This document shows, piece after piece, positions 39,215-49,185 of a stretch of DNA of 64,000 bases (position 1 is the first letter of the stretch; each line of letters begins with the position of its first letter). Origin of the DNA: Sphingomonas spermidinifaciens. GTDB taxonomy: Bacteria; Pseudomonadota; Alphaproteobacteria; Sphingomonadales; Sphingomonadaceae. The notes under the pieces were generated by a model, which was not told the DNA's origin, searched no databases, and worked only from the letters and a program-made list of their open reading frames with translations. The stretch is taken from the NCBI RefSeq assembly GCF_002351485.1, contig NZ_NWMW01000002.1, forward strand, positions 248,001 through 312,000. The letters are read 5' to 3'. A program made the position numbers and the translations under genes.

Positions 39215-41385
39215 GCGCGCCGGTCCTTTCGCGCCGCGGCTTCATCGCGGCGACTGCGCTGGCTGGCGGCGGGCTGATGTTCGACCTTCGCATCGCCAGT
39301 GCGCAGGCGGCGGGCGGCGTCCTCAATGCCTTCGTCCGGATCGCTCCCGACAACCGCGTGACGATCGGTGCCAAGAACGCGGAGGTGGGGCAGGGCGCCA
39401 AGACGATGCTGCCGATGCTGATCGCCGAGGAGCTCGACATCGACTGGGCGCAGGTTACGATCGAGCAGACGCATGCCGATGCCGCGATCTTCGGTCCGCA
39501 ATCGGCGGGCGGCAGCCGCACGACGCCCCGCGAATGGCTGCCCTCACGCCGGGCGGGGGCGGCGGCGCGGGCGATGCTGGTCGCGGCTGCCGCAAAGCGC
39601 TGGGGCGTTGAGCCGGCCACGCTGACGACGCGGAGCGGCCGGGTGCTGGGGCCGGGCGGGCGGAGCCTCACCTATGCCGCGCTCGCCGCCGATGCGGCGG
39701 CAATGCCGGCGCCCGAGCTGGAGAAGGTCGCGCTCAAGGATTCCGCGACCTTTCGCATTATCGGTCAGTCGATCCGCGGCGTCGACACGCCGGCGATCGT
39801 CGCGGGCAAGCCGCTCTACGGCATCGACGTTTCGCTGCCGGACATGCTGCACGCGGTGTTCGTCACCTGTCCGGCGTTCGGCGGGACAATGAAGTCGGCG
39901 AACCTCGACGCCGTGCGCGCGCTGCCGGGCGTTGCGCATGTCGTGCCGATCAAGGGCGACGGCGCGCCCGAGTCGCTGGTCGACGGCGTCGCGATCCTGT
40001 CGAAGAGCTGGTGGACCGCCAACAAGGCGCGTGACGCGCTCGAGATCGAATGGGACGATGCCGCCGCCCGCGCTTTTTCGTCCGAAACGCTGGCCGAGGG
40101 TGCGAAGGCCAAGCTCGCAGGAAAGGGCGAGGCCGAGGTGCTGCGGTCGGGCGACCCCGACGCTGCCTTCGCTGCGGCGGCGAAGACGGTCGAGGCCCAA
40201 TATCATTACCCGTTCCTCGCCCATGCGACGCTCGAGCCGCAGAACTGCACCGCGCGCTTCGCGGACGGCAAGGTCGAGATCTGGGCGCCGACCCAGAACC
40301 CCGAGGCGGGGCGGACGGCAGTCGCCAAGGCGCTGGGGATCGAGCCCGCTGCGATCCGCATCAACCTGACCCGGATCGGCGGCGGCTTCGGCCGGCGGCT
40401 AATGAACGATTACATGGTGCAGGCCGCGGCGATCGCGAAGGCGGTGCCGGGGACGCCGGTCAAGCTGATCTATACGCGAGAGGACGATACGCGCCGCGAC
40501 TTCTACCGCCCCGCGGGCTGGCACCGGTTCCGCGCGGCAATCGACGGGCAGGGTCGCCTGACCGCGCTCCACGATCATTTCGTGACGCCGGGCACCGGGG
40601 GCAAGGCGGTGCGCGCGGGCGATGCCTCCGCCAGCGAGTTTCCGGCGGGGCTTGGGCCGGCGATCCTCTACGAACAGAGCCTGATCCCCACCAACATGCC
40701 GACCGGCTGGCTGCGCGCACCGGGGTCGAACGGCGTCGCCTATGCCTTTCAGGGGTTTCTCGACGAGGTGGCGCTGGCGGGCGGGCGCGACCTGCCTACG
40801 CTGATGCTCGAGTTGCTGGACGGCGCGACCGAGCTGGCGCGCGGGCCGAACCAGCCGCCGTTCAAGACTGCGCGGGCGAGGGGCGTGATCGAGAAGGCCG
40901 TGGCCATGTCCAGCTGGGCCGACCGCGCGCGACTGCCCAAGGGCGAGGGCAAGGGCTTTGCCTTCTACTACAGCCATATGGGCTATTTCGCCGAAGTGGT
41001 GCATGTCGCCATGGCAGAGGGCATGCCCGTCGTCCGCGCCGTCTGGGCGGCGGGCGATGTCGGCAGCCACATCATCAACCCGCTCAATGCCGTGCATCAG
41101 GTGCAGGGGTCGATCATCGACGGGCTGGGCCAGGCGCTGGTGGGGCAGGCGATCACCCAGGTCGACGGTGCGGTCGAGCAGGCGAGCTTCGACACCCATC
41201 CGCTGCCGCGCATCACCGATGCGCCACCCAGGATCGAGGTGGCGTTCGTGACCAGCGAAGACCCGCCCACGGGCATGGGCGAGCCGGCGCTGCCGCCGCT
41301 GATCCCGGCGCTCGCCAATGCGATCTTCGCCGCCACGGGCAGGCGGGTACGCAGCCTGCCGATTCGGCCGGAGATGTTCGCCTGA
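39211..41385 (+). CDS. Molybdenum hydroxylase, large molybdopterin-binding subunit (aldehyde oxidoreductase-like)
   Basis: A 724-residue subunit from GTG 39211. A twin-arginine signal ([16 protein letters not shown]) shows that the folded enzyme is exported to the periplasm. The family blocks [53 protein letters not shown] and the terminal active-site Glu region [18 protein letters not shown] are present. This IorB/AldH-like branch oxidises N-heterocycles or aldehydes with water as oxygen source. Beside two amine dehydrogenases, aldehyde oxidation is the most natural role (inference). Cofactor is probably molybdopterin cytosine dinucleotide. Confidence 0.92.
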   Translation: MSAPVLSRRGFIAATALAGGGLMFDLRIASAQAAGGVLNAFVRIAPDNRVTIGAKNAEVGQGAKTMLPMLIAEELDIDWAQVTIEQTHADAAIFGPQSAGGSRTTPREWLPSRRAGAAARAMLVAAAAKRWGVEPATLTTRSGRVLGPGGRSLTYAALAADAAAMPAPELEKVALKDSATFRIIGQSIRGVDTPAIVAGKPLYGIDVSLPDMLHAVFVTCPAFGGTMKSANLDAVRALPGVAHVVPIKGDGAPESLVDGVAILSKSWWTANKARDALEIEWDDAAARAFSSETLAEGAKAKLAGKGEAEVLRSGDPDAAFAAAAKTVEAQYHYPFLAHATLEPQNCTARFADGKVEIWAPTQNPEAGRTAVAKALGIEPAAIRINLTRIGGGFGRRLMNDYMVQAAAIAKAVPGTPVKLIYTREDDTRRDFYRPAGWHRFRAAIDGQGRLTALHDHFVTPGTGGKAVRAGDASASEFPAGLGPAILYEQSLIPTNMPTGWLRAPGSNGVAYAFQGFLDEVALAGGRDLPTLMLELLDGATELARGPNQPPFKTARARGVIEKAVAMSSWADRARLPKGEGKGFAFYYSHMGYFAEVVHVAMAEGMPVVRAVWAAGDVGSHIINPLNAVHQVQGSIIDGLGQALVGQAITQVDGAVEQASFDTHPLPRITDAPPRIEVAFVTSEDPPTGMGEPALPPLIPALANAIFAATGRRVRSLPIRPEMFA

Positions 41386-41393
41386 CCGGGCCA

Positions 41394-41438
41394 TGCGTCA
41401 TTTGACGTAGATGGCGGTGAAAAGGCGCGCTTCATAAC
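41394..41438 (+). promoter_or_regulatory. Promoter with regulon dyad (site 2)
   Basis: The dyad TGCGTCATTTGACGTA (41394-41409) and a -10-like CATAAC (41433-41438) are 23 bp apart, immediately before the PpiC/HupE/sulfotransferase operon. The same 16-mer precedes the second PpiC gene at 62110-62125. Confidence 0.65.
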
Positions 41439-41444
41439 TGCGGG

Positions 41445-42245
41445 ATGCGCCGCTGGCCCGCATCCTTGACCCGAATGACGCCGCGCGATCCCTTCGCGGT
41501 GTTCCTGATCGTCGCGGCGGCGATCTTCGCGCTCTACTGGGCGACGAGCGGCCATCGCGAAACGATCGAGGTGTCGGCGTCGGTGCAGAAGAGCCTGTCC
41601 GACGACTATGCGATGATGACGGGCAAGGCGCCCGATCCGGCGGCACGCGCGCGGCTGATCCACGATTATGTCGCCAACGAGCTCCTCTTCCGCGAGGCGG
41701 TGGCGCGCGGCATGCACATGACCGACAAGGCGACCAAGCAGCGGCTGATCGACCGCGTGCGCTTCATGATCGCGGGGGCCCCGCCCGAGCCGAGCGAGGA
41801 CGTGCTGATCGGCTATTACGCCGCGCATCCCGAGCTCTATCGCGCCGAGCCACGCCTTTCGGTCGAGCATGTGTTCTTCGAGAAGCCGCCCGCCGATGCG
41901 CCGGCGATCCTCGCGCGGCTGCGCGCCGGCGAGAAGGTGCGAGGCGACGATTTCTGGATGGGGCACGACCTTGCCGATTATGGCGTGTCGATGTTGCGCG
42001 GCATGTTCGGCCCGACCTTCCTTGCCGCGATCGAGCGGGCGCCGGCGGGCGAGTGGGTGGGGCCGCTGCGATCGACCCGCGGCTGGCATTTCGCGCGGGT
42101 GAAGGGGCGGGGGGCGGCACGGACGCTTCCCTATCCCGAGGCGCGCGACCAGGTGCGGCAGGACTATATCGCGCAGGCGACGGGAACCGCGGTCGAGAAG
42201 GAAGTCGACCGGCTGAAGGCAGGGGTGGACGTGCATGTGGAATAG
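41445..42245 (+). CDS. Membrane-anchored parvulin-type peptidyl-prolyl isomerase (PpiC-like) 1
   Basis: 266 residues from the ATG at 41445, which sits about where transcription should start (a later ATG at 41475 is possible). One N-terminal helix (FAVFLIVAAAIFALYWA) anchors a periplasmic region. An SurA/PpiD-like helical segment (LIHDYVANELLFREAVARGM) is followed by a parvulin-like domain (LSVEHVFFEK ... WVGPLRSTRGWHFARVKG). It probably assists folding of exported or outer-membrane proteins. It overlaps the HupE gene by 11 bases, and a paralogous PpiC-HupE pair is at 60042-62058. Confidence 0.85.
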   Translation: MRRWPASLTRMTPRDPFAVFLIVAAAIFALYWATSGHRETIEVSASVQKSLSDDYAMMTGKAPDPAARARLIHDYVANELLFREAVARGMHMTDKATKQRLIDRVRFMIAGAPPEPSEDVLIGYYAAHPELYRAEPRLSVEHVFFEKPPADAPAILARLRAGEKVRGDDFWMGHDLADYGVSMLRGMFGPTFLAAIERAPAGEWVGPLRSTRGWHFARVKGRGAARTLPYPEARDQVRQDYIAQATGTAVEKEVDRLKAGVDVHVE

Positions 42246-43236
42246 GCTGTCGCTGACGCTCGCGGCGCTGATCGGGCTGGCGAGCCCCGCTGCCGCCGAC
42301 GTGTTCCGCGTCGGCGAGTTCGCCTTCCAGCCGGGCAATGCGCCGGGCCTGTACGAATTGAGCGCGACGATGCCAGAGTTGCTCGCGAGCGGCGATGCAC
42401 TCGGCCTGCCCGACGGCTGCCGCGAGGTCGGGCGCGACAAGACGGTTCAGGCGACGCTCGCACGGCTGACGGTCGAGATCGCCTGTGCCGGCCCGATCGC
42501 CGAGGGGGCGCGGATCGTCACCCCCTGGGCGGTCGATGGCGCGACCTTCGTGTCCACCGTGTCGGGCGCGGCAGTGCGGCAGGCGCTCCAGCCCGAGGGC
42601 GATGCGATCGTGTTGCCGGTCGGCGCGCTGCAGGCGGGGACGCGCACACTGCCCGAGGTGGCGATGGAATATACATGGCAGGGGATCGTCCACATCCTGG
42701 GAGGTTGGGACCATCTCGCCTTCGTCCTGTGCCTCTGCCTGCTCGCGCGTGGGCGGTTCCTCCTGGCGCTCGTCACCACCTTCACGCTGGGGCACTCGGT
42801 CAGCCTCGCGCTCGCCTTCTTCGATCTCGTCAAGCTGCCGGTGCCGCCGGTCGAAGCGGTGATCGCGCTGTCGATCGCCTTCATGGCGCGCGAGGCGATC
42901 CGCGCGGGGCAGGGGCAGGCCACCGGCGCGCGCGAGCGGCGGCGGCAGCTGGGCGTCGTCGGCGGCTTCGGTCTGCTCCACGGCCTCGGCTTCGCGACGG
43001 TGCTACGCGAGCTCGGCGTGCCCGCCAGCGAGCGGGTGAGCGGGCTCCTGTTCTTCAATGCCGGGGTCGAGCTTGGCCAGCTGATCTTCGTCGGCGGGGT
43101 GCTGGGCGTGATGGCGCTCGCGGCGCTCGCCGGGCAGCAGCAGCGGGTGCGGCTGGCGGCGCTCTATGGCGCGGGCGTGATCGGCTGCTTCTGGATGATC
43201 GAGCGCGTCGCGGGCTTCGCCGCAGCGACGGCGTGA
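42235..43236 (+). CDS. HupE/UreJ family membrane protein 1
   Basis: 333 residues. A signal peptide (LSLTLAALIGLASPAAA) is followed by a roughly 120-residue periplasmic domain and then six or seven helices of the HupE/UreJ type. Conserved His motifs are GGWDHLAFVLCLCLLARG, TLGHSVSLALAFF and GLLHGLGFATVLRELG. HupE/UreJ proteins are nickel (or cobalt) permeases linked to hydrogenase or urease, so this one could feed the urease and perhaps the ureohydrolases; other roles have been suggested for the long form with a periplasmic domain. It is embedded between the PpiC and sulfotransferase genes with overlapping codons. Confidence 0.85.
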   Translation: MWNRLSLTLAALIGLASPAAADVFRVGEFAFQPGNAPGLYELSATMPELLASGDALGLPDGCREVGRDKTVQATLARLTVEIACAGPIAEGARIVTPWAVDGATFVSTVSGAAVRQALQPEGDAIVLPVGALQAGTRTLPEVAMEYTWQGIVHILGGWDHLAFVLCLCLLARGRFLLALVTTFTLGHSVSLALAFFDLVKLPVPPVEAVIALSIAFMAREAIRAGQGQATGARERRRQLGVVGGFGLLHGLGFATVLRELGVPASERVSGLLFFNAGVELGQLIFVGGVLGVMALAALAGQQQRVRLAALYGAGVIGCFWMIERVAGFAAATA

Positions 43237-44771
43237 CCGCGCGCGCGGCGCTCGCCCGCGGCGATCTCGACACCGCCGAGCGCACGGCACTCGCCGCCAC
43301 GCGCGACCGGCCGGAGGAGGCCGAGGGCTGGTTCGTCGCCGGCATCGTCGCCGCTGAACGCGGCCAGATCGGCCGCGCGTTGCCCTTGATCGAGGCGGCG
43401 CTGGCAAGGCAGGCGACCGCCGAATATCACGCCCAGCACGCCCGCCTGCTGATCCTCGCCCGCCGCGACGGTGAGGCGGCGGCGGCCGTGCGTGCGGCGA
43501 TGGCGCTGTCCGGCGGCGATGCACGGACCCATGACACGATCGGCTGCGTCCTCGCGCGGCTCGGCGATCACGAGGGCTCGATCGCGCCGTTTGAGGCGGC
43601 GGTCGCGGCCGAGCCCAATAACCTCTCCTACCGCTACAACCTTGCCGCCGCGTGCGGCTTCACCGGGCGGGTCGAGGCGGCGCGCGATCATTACGAGGCG
43701 GTGCTCGCCGCCGACCCGGGCAATGCGCGCGTCCATTATGCGCTGTCGATCCTGTCGAAGCAGACCGCCGCGCCAATCCCGCGGCTGGAGGCGGCACTTG
43801 CGGCAGCGCGGACGGCGCCCGACCGGCTTCGGCTACGCTATGCGCTCGCCAAGACGCACGAGGATGTGGGCGACGCGGCGGCGACCTTCGCCTGGCTGAG
43901 CGCCGCCAATGACGAGCATCGCCGCAGCCTCGCCTACGACTTCTCGAGCGACGCGGCGTTGTTCGACGCGATCGAGGCGGCGTTCGACCGCGAGCTGCCG
44001 GCGGCGGCGGGCGACGCCGATCCCGCCCCGATCTTCGTGGTGGGAATGCCGCGGACGGGCACGACCCTGGTCGATCGCATCCTTTCCTCGCATGCTGAGG
44101 TGGGCTCGGCGGGCGAGCTTCAGGCGATGCCGCTCGCGGTCAAGGCGGCGGCGGGGACGCGTTCGCGCCAGATCGTCGATGCCGAGACGATGCTGGCGAG
44201 CCTGTCGGCCGATCCGGCGGCGATCGGCGGCGCTTATCTCGCCCGCGCCGCGCACCACCGTCCGCCGGGCAAGTCGCGCTTCGTGGACAAGTTGCCCGCC
44301 AATTTCCTCTACGTCGGGCACATCGCCCGCGCGCTGCCGAACGCGCGCATCGTATGCCTGCGGCGGCATCCGATGGACACTGTCTGGAGCAACTACAAGA
44401 ACCTGTTCGCCGGTCAGTCGGCCTATTACGCCTATAGCTACGATCTGATCGACACCGCGCGCTATTATGTGCGCTTCGACCGGTTGATGCGGCTCTGGGC
44501 GCGGCGCTTTCCGGGGCGGGTGTTGGAGCTATCCTACGAGGGGTTGGTGGCCGACCAGGCGGGGCAGACGCGCGCGCTGCTCGCGCATTGCGGGCTCGAT
44601 TGGGACGAGTGCTGCCTCTCCTTCCACGAGAACCGCGCCGCAGTGGCGACCCCCAGTGCCGCACAGGTCCGCCGCCCGATCAACGCCGACGCGGTTGCGC
44701 GGTGGCGCCGCTACGAGGCGCAGCTGGCGCCGGTCGCCGAGTTTTTCGTGCGCGAGGGGATCCCGATCTAG
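43233..44771 (+). CDS. TPR-repeat sulfotransferase family protein 2
   Basis: About 512 residues from GTG 43233, which overlaps the HupE stop as GTGA. Tetratricopeptide repeats occupy residues 1 to about 230. A PAPS-type sulfotransferase domain follows with the 5' loop in IFVVGMPRTGTTLVDRILSSH, DKLPANFLYVGHIARALPNARIVCLRRHPMDTVWSNYKN and the terminal RRPINADAVARWRRYE. The acceptor is unknown; tyrosine or carbohydrate sulfation of an envelope component is conceivable. It shares domain order with the larger protein at 18408, and both lie next to TonB receptor genes under the same candidate regulon. Confidence 0.86.
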   Translation: MTARAALARGDLDTAERTALAATRDRPEEAEGWFVAGIVAAERGQIGRALPLIEAALARQATAEYHAQHARLLILARRDGEAAAAVRAAMALSGGDARTHDTIGCVLARLGDHEGSIAPFEAAVAAEPNNLSYRYNLAAACGFTGRVEAARDHYEAVLAADPGNARVHYALSILSKQTAAPIPRLEAALAAARTAPDRLRLRYALAKTHEDVGDAAATFAWLSAANDEHRRSLAYDFSSDAALFDAIEAAFDRELPAAAGDADPAPIFVVGMPRTGTTLVDRILSSHAEVGSAGELQAMPLAVKAAAGTRSRQIVDAETMLASLSADPAAIGGAYLARAAHHRPPGKSRFVDKLPANFLYVGHIARALPNARIVCLRRHPMDTVWSNYKNLFAGQSAYYAYSYDLIDTARYYVRFDRLMRLWARRFPGRVLELSYEGLVADQAGQTRALLAHCGLDWDECCLSFHENRAAVATPSAAQVRRPINADAVARWRRYEAQLAPVAEFFVREGIPI

Positions 44772-44859
44772 CGCGTGCTCGCGCGCAGGCGCGGGCACGT
44801 ATCCAATGGACGCCGCGCTCGCTGCTTGAGGCTCCCCCTTTCGTGGGAGCAGGTCGCGC

Positions 44860-44887
44860 AAAAAAGGGGCGGCCTTTCGGCCGCCCC
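44860..44887 (-). terminator. Rho-independent terminator of the TonB receptor gene
   Basis: On the minus strand a perfect 9-bp GC-rich stem (GGGGCGGCC-GAAA-GGCCGCCCC) is followed by six T. It lies 23 bases after the receptor stop, between convergent genes. Textbook intrinsic terminator. Confidence 0.9.
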
Positions 44888-44909
44888 AGGCTTCGCAGGC
44901 TCGTAAAGG

Positions 44910-47390
44910 TCAGAAGGTAAAGCGGCCCTCCAGCCCGATGACGCGCGGCTGGGCAATCGACTGCGCGTAATAGCGGCCGATGATGCCGTCGTTGATCTGG
45001 CGGAAGCGCGTCAGGTCGTTGCTGACACCGGTGATCGCATACTTGTCGAAGATATTGTTCGCGAAAAGGCTGAGTTCCCACAGTCCCGTGTCATAGGTCA
45101 CAGATGCGCGGTGCATCATGTAATCGGGCAGCTTCTCGCCGCCCGCGCGCGCGCCCGGCCGAGTCAGGATGTCGCCGGTATAGGTCGCGGTCCAGTTGAG
45201 CCTCAGCGTGTTCTCGCCCAGCGGCACATTGTAGATCGCCGATGCGGCACCCGAGTGGCGCGCCGAGCCGGGCAGCCGGTCGCCCGCTTCGGCATCGACG
45301 AAGCCGTCGGCAGTGCCGAGCAAGTCGGGCGCGGTCTCGGTCAGCTTGGCGTCGAGGTAGGAATAGTTGCCGCGCAGCGTGAATTGCGGCGTGACGCGCG
45401 CGTTGAACGAGAAATCGACGCCGCGCGAGCGTGCCGAGCCGGCATTGGCGGTGATGCCGATCGCGCCGTTGACCGTCTGGCTGGCGAGCTGGATCCCTTC
45501 CCAGTCGATGTTGAAGACCGCGAGGTTTAGGCTCAGCCGCCGGTCGAACAGCTGGGCGCGCACGCCGACCTCGATATTCTTGGTCTCGTCGGGATCATAG
45601 GCGAGCTCGTTGGGCAGTGCGCACAGATTCTGTCCCGGCGGCAAGGGCAGGATGCACGGCGCGACGCGGTTGACGCCGCCGACCCGGTACCCTGTCGAAT
45701 ATGTGGCATAGCCGAGCACATCGTCGGTGAAGTCGAACGAGGTGTTGACCTTCCACACCATCCCGCTGGCACTGGTGTCGCCGCTCCGGACGCGCGATGG
45801 CGCGATCTCGAGGCTGGGATAGGGCATGCGCCGCCGCCCGCCGGGGAGGAGCGGCGTATCGGTGCCGCCGGTAATTGCGGTGTCGTAGCTGTAGAAGCGC
45901 AGGCCGCCGGTCACCTGCCACCGGTCGATCGGGCGGAAGGTCAGTTCGCCATAGACGGCCATTTCCTCGGTCTTCGACCGGGTGAAGCTCACATATTCGG
46001 CGCCGTCGGGGCGAACCAGCCCATCATAGAAGCCGCCATAGATCTCGCTGCCCTCGGGCGAGGCGGCGAATTCGGGGAAGCCGGGCAGCCGCTCGACCCC
46101 TGTCGCGGTCACGCGCTGCTTGTTGTAGAAACCACCGACAACCCAGTTGAACGGCCCGCCATGCGTCGAGATGAGGCGGATTTCCTGGTTGAACTGGTTC
46201 CGCTCGGTGATCCCCGTCGTGAAGCCGGCAAAGGACGGAAACAGCTCGTAATCATAGTCGAGGTCGAGCAGAAGGTCGGTCACGTCGGTGACGGCGTTGG
46301 TGCGCGTGTTGGTGAAGGCCGAGACCCAGACGCCCTTGAAGATGTCGCCGATTTCCGCCTCGAGCTCGAGGCTGACGAGATGGGCATAGCGCTTTGACGG
46401 TTCGGCAAAGCGCCACGGCCCCTCATACTTGCCCTCGCCGAACGCGCCGCCGCCGGTCGCCTGGCGGCCGTTCGAGCGGGTCTCCTGAAAGACATAGGTC
46501 AGATAGGCGTTGAAGTCGGGAACGGTGATGCCGAACTGGTTGCGCGTCGTGAAGGTGCGCTCCCAGTTGAGGTCATTCTGCGGCGCGAAATTGGCGTCGC
46601 GCTGGGCTTGGGTGCCGGCCGGATTGTCGAGCGTGCCGGGCTGCGGGATCGAGACGCCCGGCGTCTTGACGATGAACGGATAGTCGATGAAGCCGGGGTC
46701 GTAATAATAGCCCGTCGCGCTGCGGAACGCCATGACGCCGGGGATGATCGGCAGGTTGATCGCGGCGTCGACGACATAGCCGACCCCGCTCGAATGCGCG
46801 ACGTCATAGGCGCGGGCGTGGCCGTAGCCTTCGACCCGGTCTGGGTTCGGGCGGTTGGGGATGTAGCGGATCGCGCCCGCCAGCGTGCCGAGGCCGTAGA
46901 GCGTGCCCTGCGGCCCGAGCAGCGTTTCGACCCGCTGCAGGTCGATCAGCTTGAAGTCGAGATAGAGCGGCACTTCGCCCAGATAGGTGCCGAAGGCGTC
47001 GTCATTGTTATTGCCGCCCGCCGCGGTGTCGTCGGCCGACAGGCCGCGCATGACGATCGTACCGGCCCCGCGCGGGCCGGTGTCGGTGACGGTGATGCCG
47101 GGGGTGAAGGCACCGAGGTCGCGCACGTCGTCGAGCCGCTCGGCCGCGAGTTCGGCGGCGCCGATCGCCGAGATGTTGATTGGCGTGTCCTGGATCGTCG
47201 TCGCGCGGCGGGTGGCGGTGACGACGATCTCGTTTCCGCTCTCCTGCGTGGGATCGCCGCTGCCGGGCGCGGTGTCGTCGGCGACGGCCTGAGACTCGGC
47301 GACCTGCGCCGCGGCCGGTGCGGCGGCGGCGAGCCCGGCCAGCATCGTCGCCGACATCAGCCCCGCCCGCCACGTTTTCGAATACGACAT
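44910..47390 (-). CDS. TonB-dependent receptor of the ureohydrolase region
   Basis: An 826-residue outer-membrane receptor. A signal peptide ends near AAAQVAE. A TonB-box region (NEIVVTATRRATTIQDTPINISAIG) leads to the plug (FGTYLGEVPLYLDFKLIDLQRVETLLGPQGTLYGLGTLAGAI), then the barrel, which ends IGLEGRFTF. Divergent from the three-gene ureohydrolase operon, with two regulon dyads between. The first of these (site 5) plus a CATAGC -10 points at this gene and predicts a leader of about 134 bases. The ligand is probably a guanidino, amine or related compound, by context only. Confidence 0.92.
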   Translation of the reverse strand: MSYSKTWRAGLMSATMLAGLAAAAPAAAQVAESQAVADDTAPGSGDPTQESGNEIVVTATRRATTIQDTPINISAIGAAELAAERLDDVRDLGAFTPGITVTDTGPRGAGTIVMRGLSADDTAAGGNNNDDAFGTYLGEVPLYLDFKLIDLQRVETLLGPQGTLYGLGTLAGAIRYIPNRPNPDRVEGYGHARAYDVAHSSGVGYVVDAAINLPIIPGVMAFRSATGYYYDPGFIDYPFIVKTPGVSIPQPGTLDNPAGTQAQRDANFAPQNDLNWERTFTTRNQFGITVPDFNAYLTYVFQETRSNGRQATGGGAFGEGKYEGPWRFAEPSKRYAHLVSLELEAEIGDIFKGVWVSAFTNTRTNAVTDVTDLLLDLDYDYELFPSFAGFTTGITERNQFNQEIRLISTHGGPFNWVVGGFYNKQRVTATGVERLPGFPEFAASPEGSEIYGGFYDGLVRPDGAEYVSFTRSKTEEMAVYGELTFRPIDRWQVTGGLRFYSYDTAITGGTDTPLLPGGRRRMPYPSLEIAPSRVRSGDTSASGMVWKVNTSFDFTDDVLGYATYSTGYRVGGVNRVAPCILPLPPGQNLCALPNELAYDPDETKNIEVGVRAQLFDRRLSLNLAVFNIDWEGIQLASQTVNGAIGITANAGSARSRGVDFSFNARVTPQFTLRGNYSYLDAKLTETAPDLLGTADGFVDAEAGDRLPGSARHSGAASAIYNVPLGENTLRLNWTATYTGDILTRPGARAGGEKLPDYMMHRASVTYDTGLWELSLFANNIFDKYAITGVSNDLTRFRQINDGIIGRYYAQSIAQPRVIGLEGRFTF

Positions 47391-47557
47391 AGCTGCCCCC
47401 CTTCAAGGTGGTGTTTTAGATCCCTGGCTCTCAGCACTTCCCCTCGCCGCGACCCGGCCATGTCCCTGGCGGCCGGCGCGCCTTCCCCCGGGGCGGGCGT
47501 CGCCGATCTCGGCTCTCGACAGCGTTGCAGGCTATGGAATCGCTATGGCGGCAAACA

Positions 47558-47573
47558 TGGGGCGTTTGACGTA
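47558..47573 (-). promoter_or_regulatory. Regulon dyad, site 5
   Basis: Read on the minus strand: TACGTCA-AA-CGCCCCA, identical to site 4 in front of the urease operon. With CATAGC 21 bp downstream it forms the probable promoter of the TonB receptor gene. Confidence 0.65.
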
Positions 47574-47595
47574 GGTTCGTCCCCGGCCCTGCGGC

Positions 47596-47611
47596 TACGT
47601 CATTTGACCCA
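47596..47611 (+). promoter_or_regulatory. Regulon dyad, site 6
   Basis: TACGTCA-TT-TGACCCA, 95 bp before the first ureohydrolase gene of the operon. One arm is perfect and the other degenerate. Confidence 0.55.
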
Positions 47612-47706
47612 TTGGGCATGGCCCCCGCCGCCCGCCAGAAGCAGGGCCAGCGCTGGGGGGCGATGGTCACCCGGCAAGCCGCTCAGCCGCGAAGCCGGAG
47701 ACCTTG

Positions 47707-49185
47707 ATGCCATCGACGAGTGCCGTTGCAGGGTGGAGCATGGCGGGCCTTGCCGCACTGTCGGCGCTGGCGGGTGGCGGGGCACAGGTCGTGCCCAACG
47801 CCGCGACGCCCGCGCCGCAGCTTCCCAAGGACGACAATGTCGAGAAGATCGAGCCGCTGAAGATCCCCAAGGATGTCGAGGCGAAGCTGGCCGCGCTCGA
47901 CAAGCCGCGGCTCGATTTCCTGAAAAGCGGGGTCGCCGCGCGTTATGTCGACAAGGAGGCGATGTTCGACCGCTTCCGCACCGCGCCCGCGGCGGAGATC
48001 GTCGCCTATGTCGACGCCCTTCGCCAGGTCTATGAAGCAGCCGAATTCAAGGCCGGGCGCGATCGCGCGTCGATTGCGCTCGACACGCGCTCGCCGATGT
48101 TCAACGCCTGGAAGCTCAAGCGCCCCGCGGCGCTCGACCCGGCGCGTGCGGCTGGGCCGCTCGACCTTCGGCGCTATCTGGGCGGCTATGGGGGCGGCTT
48201 CTCGACCTTTGCCAATGCGCCCGTCGCCTTCACGCCCGCCGACCTGAAGGCGGGCAAGGTCGAGGTCGCGATCGTCGGCGCCCCGCTCGACATGGGTTCG
48301 GGCTGGCGCAACGCCATCGACGGGCCGCGGGCGATGCGCATGACCGGCGGCGCCGGCGGCAACGACATGTATTCGATGATCAACCCCAATGGGGCGCTCA
48401 AGATTGTCGATTATGGCGACATCGCCATCGACCAGAACTCGACCGAACGCAGCGTCGATCATGTCCGCGAGATGGTGCGCGAGATCGCCGCGACCGGCGC
48501 CATCCCGATCGTCATCGGCGGTGACCACAGCCTCGAATACCCGAACCTGGCCGGGGCGGCGGACGTGCACGGCAAGGGGACGATCGGCGTCGTCCATTTC
48601 GATTCCCATTATGACGCCGCGCGGAATCGCGTGCACCAGCTCGATCACGGCCAGCCCGTTTACCGGGTCATCAGCGAAGGCCATGTGAAGGGCAGCAACT
48701 ATATTCAGGTCGGCCTGCGCGCGCGCGGCCCCGACCTCGAGACCTTCGGCTGGATGCGCAACAAGGGCATGCGCTACCACACGATGGTCGAGGTCGAGAA
48801 ATGGGGCTGGGAGCGCGTGATGCAGCGCGCGCTGGCCGAGGCGCGGCAGAATGCGAAGAAGCTGTGGGTCAGCTTCGACATCGACGTGCTCGACCCTGCC
48901 TTCATGCCCGGCACCGGCACGCCCGTCCCCGGCGGGCTGACGATGCGCGAGGCGCAGCCGATCATGCGCCGGCTATGTGCGGAGAACGACATCGCCGGCA
49001 TCGATATCGTCGAGGTCGCCCCGTATCTCGACACCAGTTACAAGACCGCGCTCAACAGCAACTATCTGCTCAACGCCTGCCTCGCCGGCATCGCCATGCG
49101 CAAGAAGGGGCTGAAACCCGGATACTTCAATCCCGTCTCGGTCGAGCATGGCCGCGACAATTATTACGGGAACCGCAAGTCATGA
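47707..49185 (+). CDS. Ureohydrolase-superfamily protein B
   Basis: 492 residues. It has the same architecture as protein A: an N-terminal segment with a hydrophobic stretch but few basic residues (WSMAGLAALSALAGGG), an extension of about 130 residues, then the arginase/agmatinase domain. The metal ligands are complete: GGDHSLEY near 271, HFDSHYD near 299 and SFDIDVLDP near 391. Long stretches are identical in DNA to protein D two genes downstream. Likely hydrolyses a guanidino compound to urea plus an amine; substrate unknown. Its stop overlaps the next start as ATGA. Confidence 0.88.
   Translation: MPSTSAVAGWSMAGLAALSALAGGGAQVVPNAATPAPQLPKDDNVEKIEPLKIPKDVEAKLAALDKPRLDFLKSGVAARYVDKEAMFDRFRTAPAAEIVAYVDALRQVYEAAEFKAGRDRASIALDTRSPMFNAWKLKRPAALDPARAAGPLDLRRYLGGYGGGFSTFANAPVAFTPADLKAGKVEVAIVGAPLDMGSGWRNAIDGPRAMRMTGGAGGNDMYSMINPNGALKIVDYGDIAIDQNSTERSVDHVREMVREIAATGAIPIVIGGDHSLEYPNLAGAADVHGKGTIGVVHFDSHYDAARNRVHQLDHGQPVYRVISEGHVKGSNYIQVGLRARGPDLETFGWMRNKGMRYHTMVEVEKWGWERVMQRALAEARQNAKKLWVSFDIDVLDPAFMPGTGTPVPGGLTMREAQPIMRRLCAENDIAGIDIVEVAPYLDTSYKTALNSNYLLNACLAGIAMRKKGLKPGYFNPVSVEHGRDNYYGNRKS

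Larger units (their letters stand above)
47391..47706. other. Divergent control region (316 bp)
   Basis: The region between the TonB receptor (start 47390) and the ureohydrolase operon (start 47707) contains regulon sites 5 and 6, whose centres are 38 bp apart. A -10-like CATAGC (47531-47536, minus strand) lies 21 bp from site 5. On the plus strand no good -10 is visible after site 6. No gene is supported here. Confidence 0.6.

Noticed and set aside
42675..44771. 698-codon version of the second sulfotransferase
   Set aside because: The extra N-terminus is an out-of-frame reading of the HupE gene; GTG 43233 gives a coupled, domain-consistent start.
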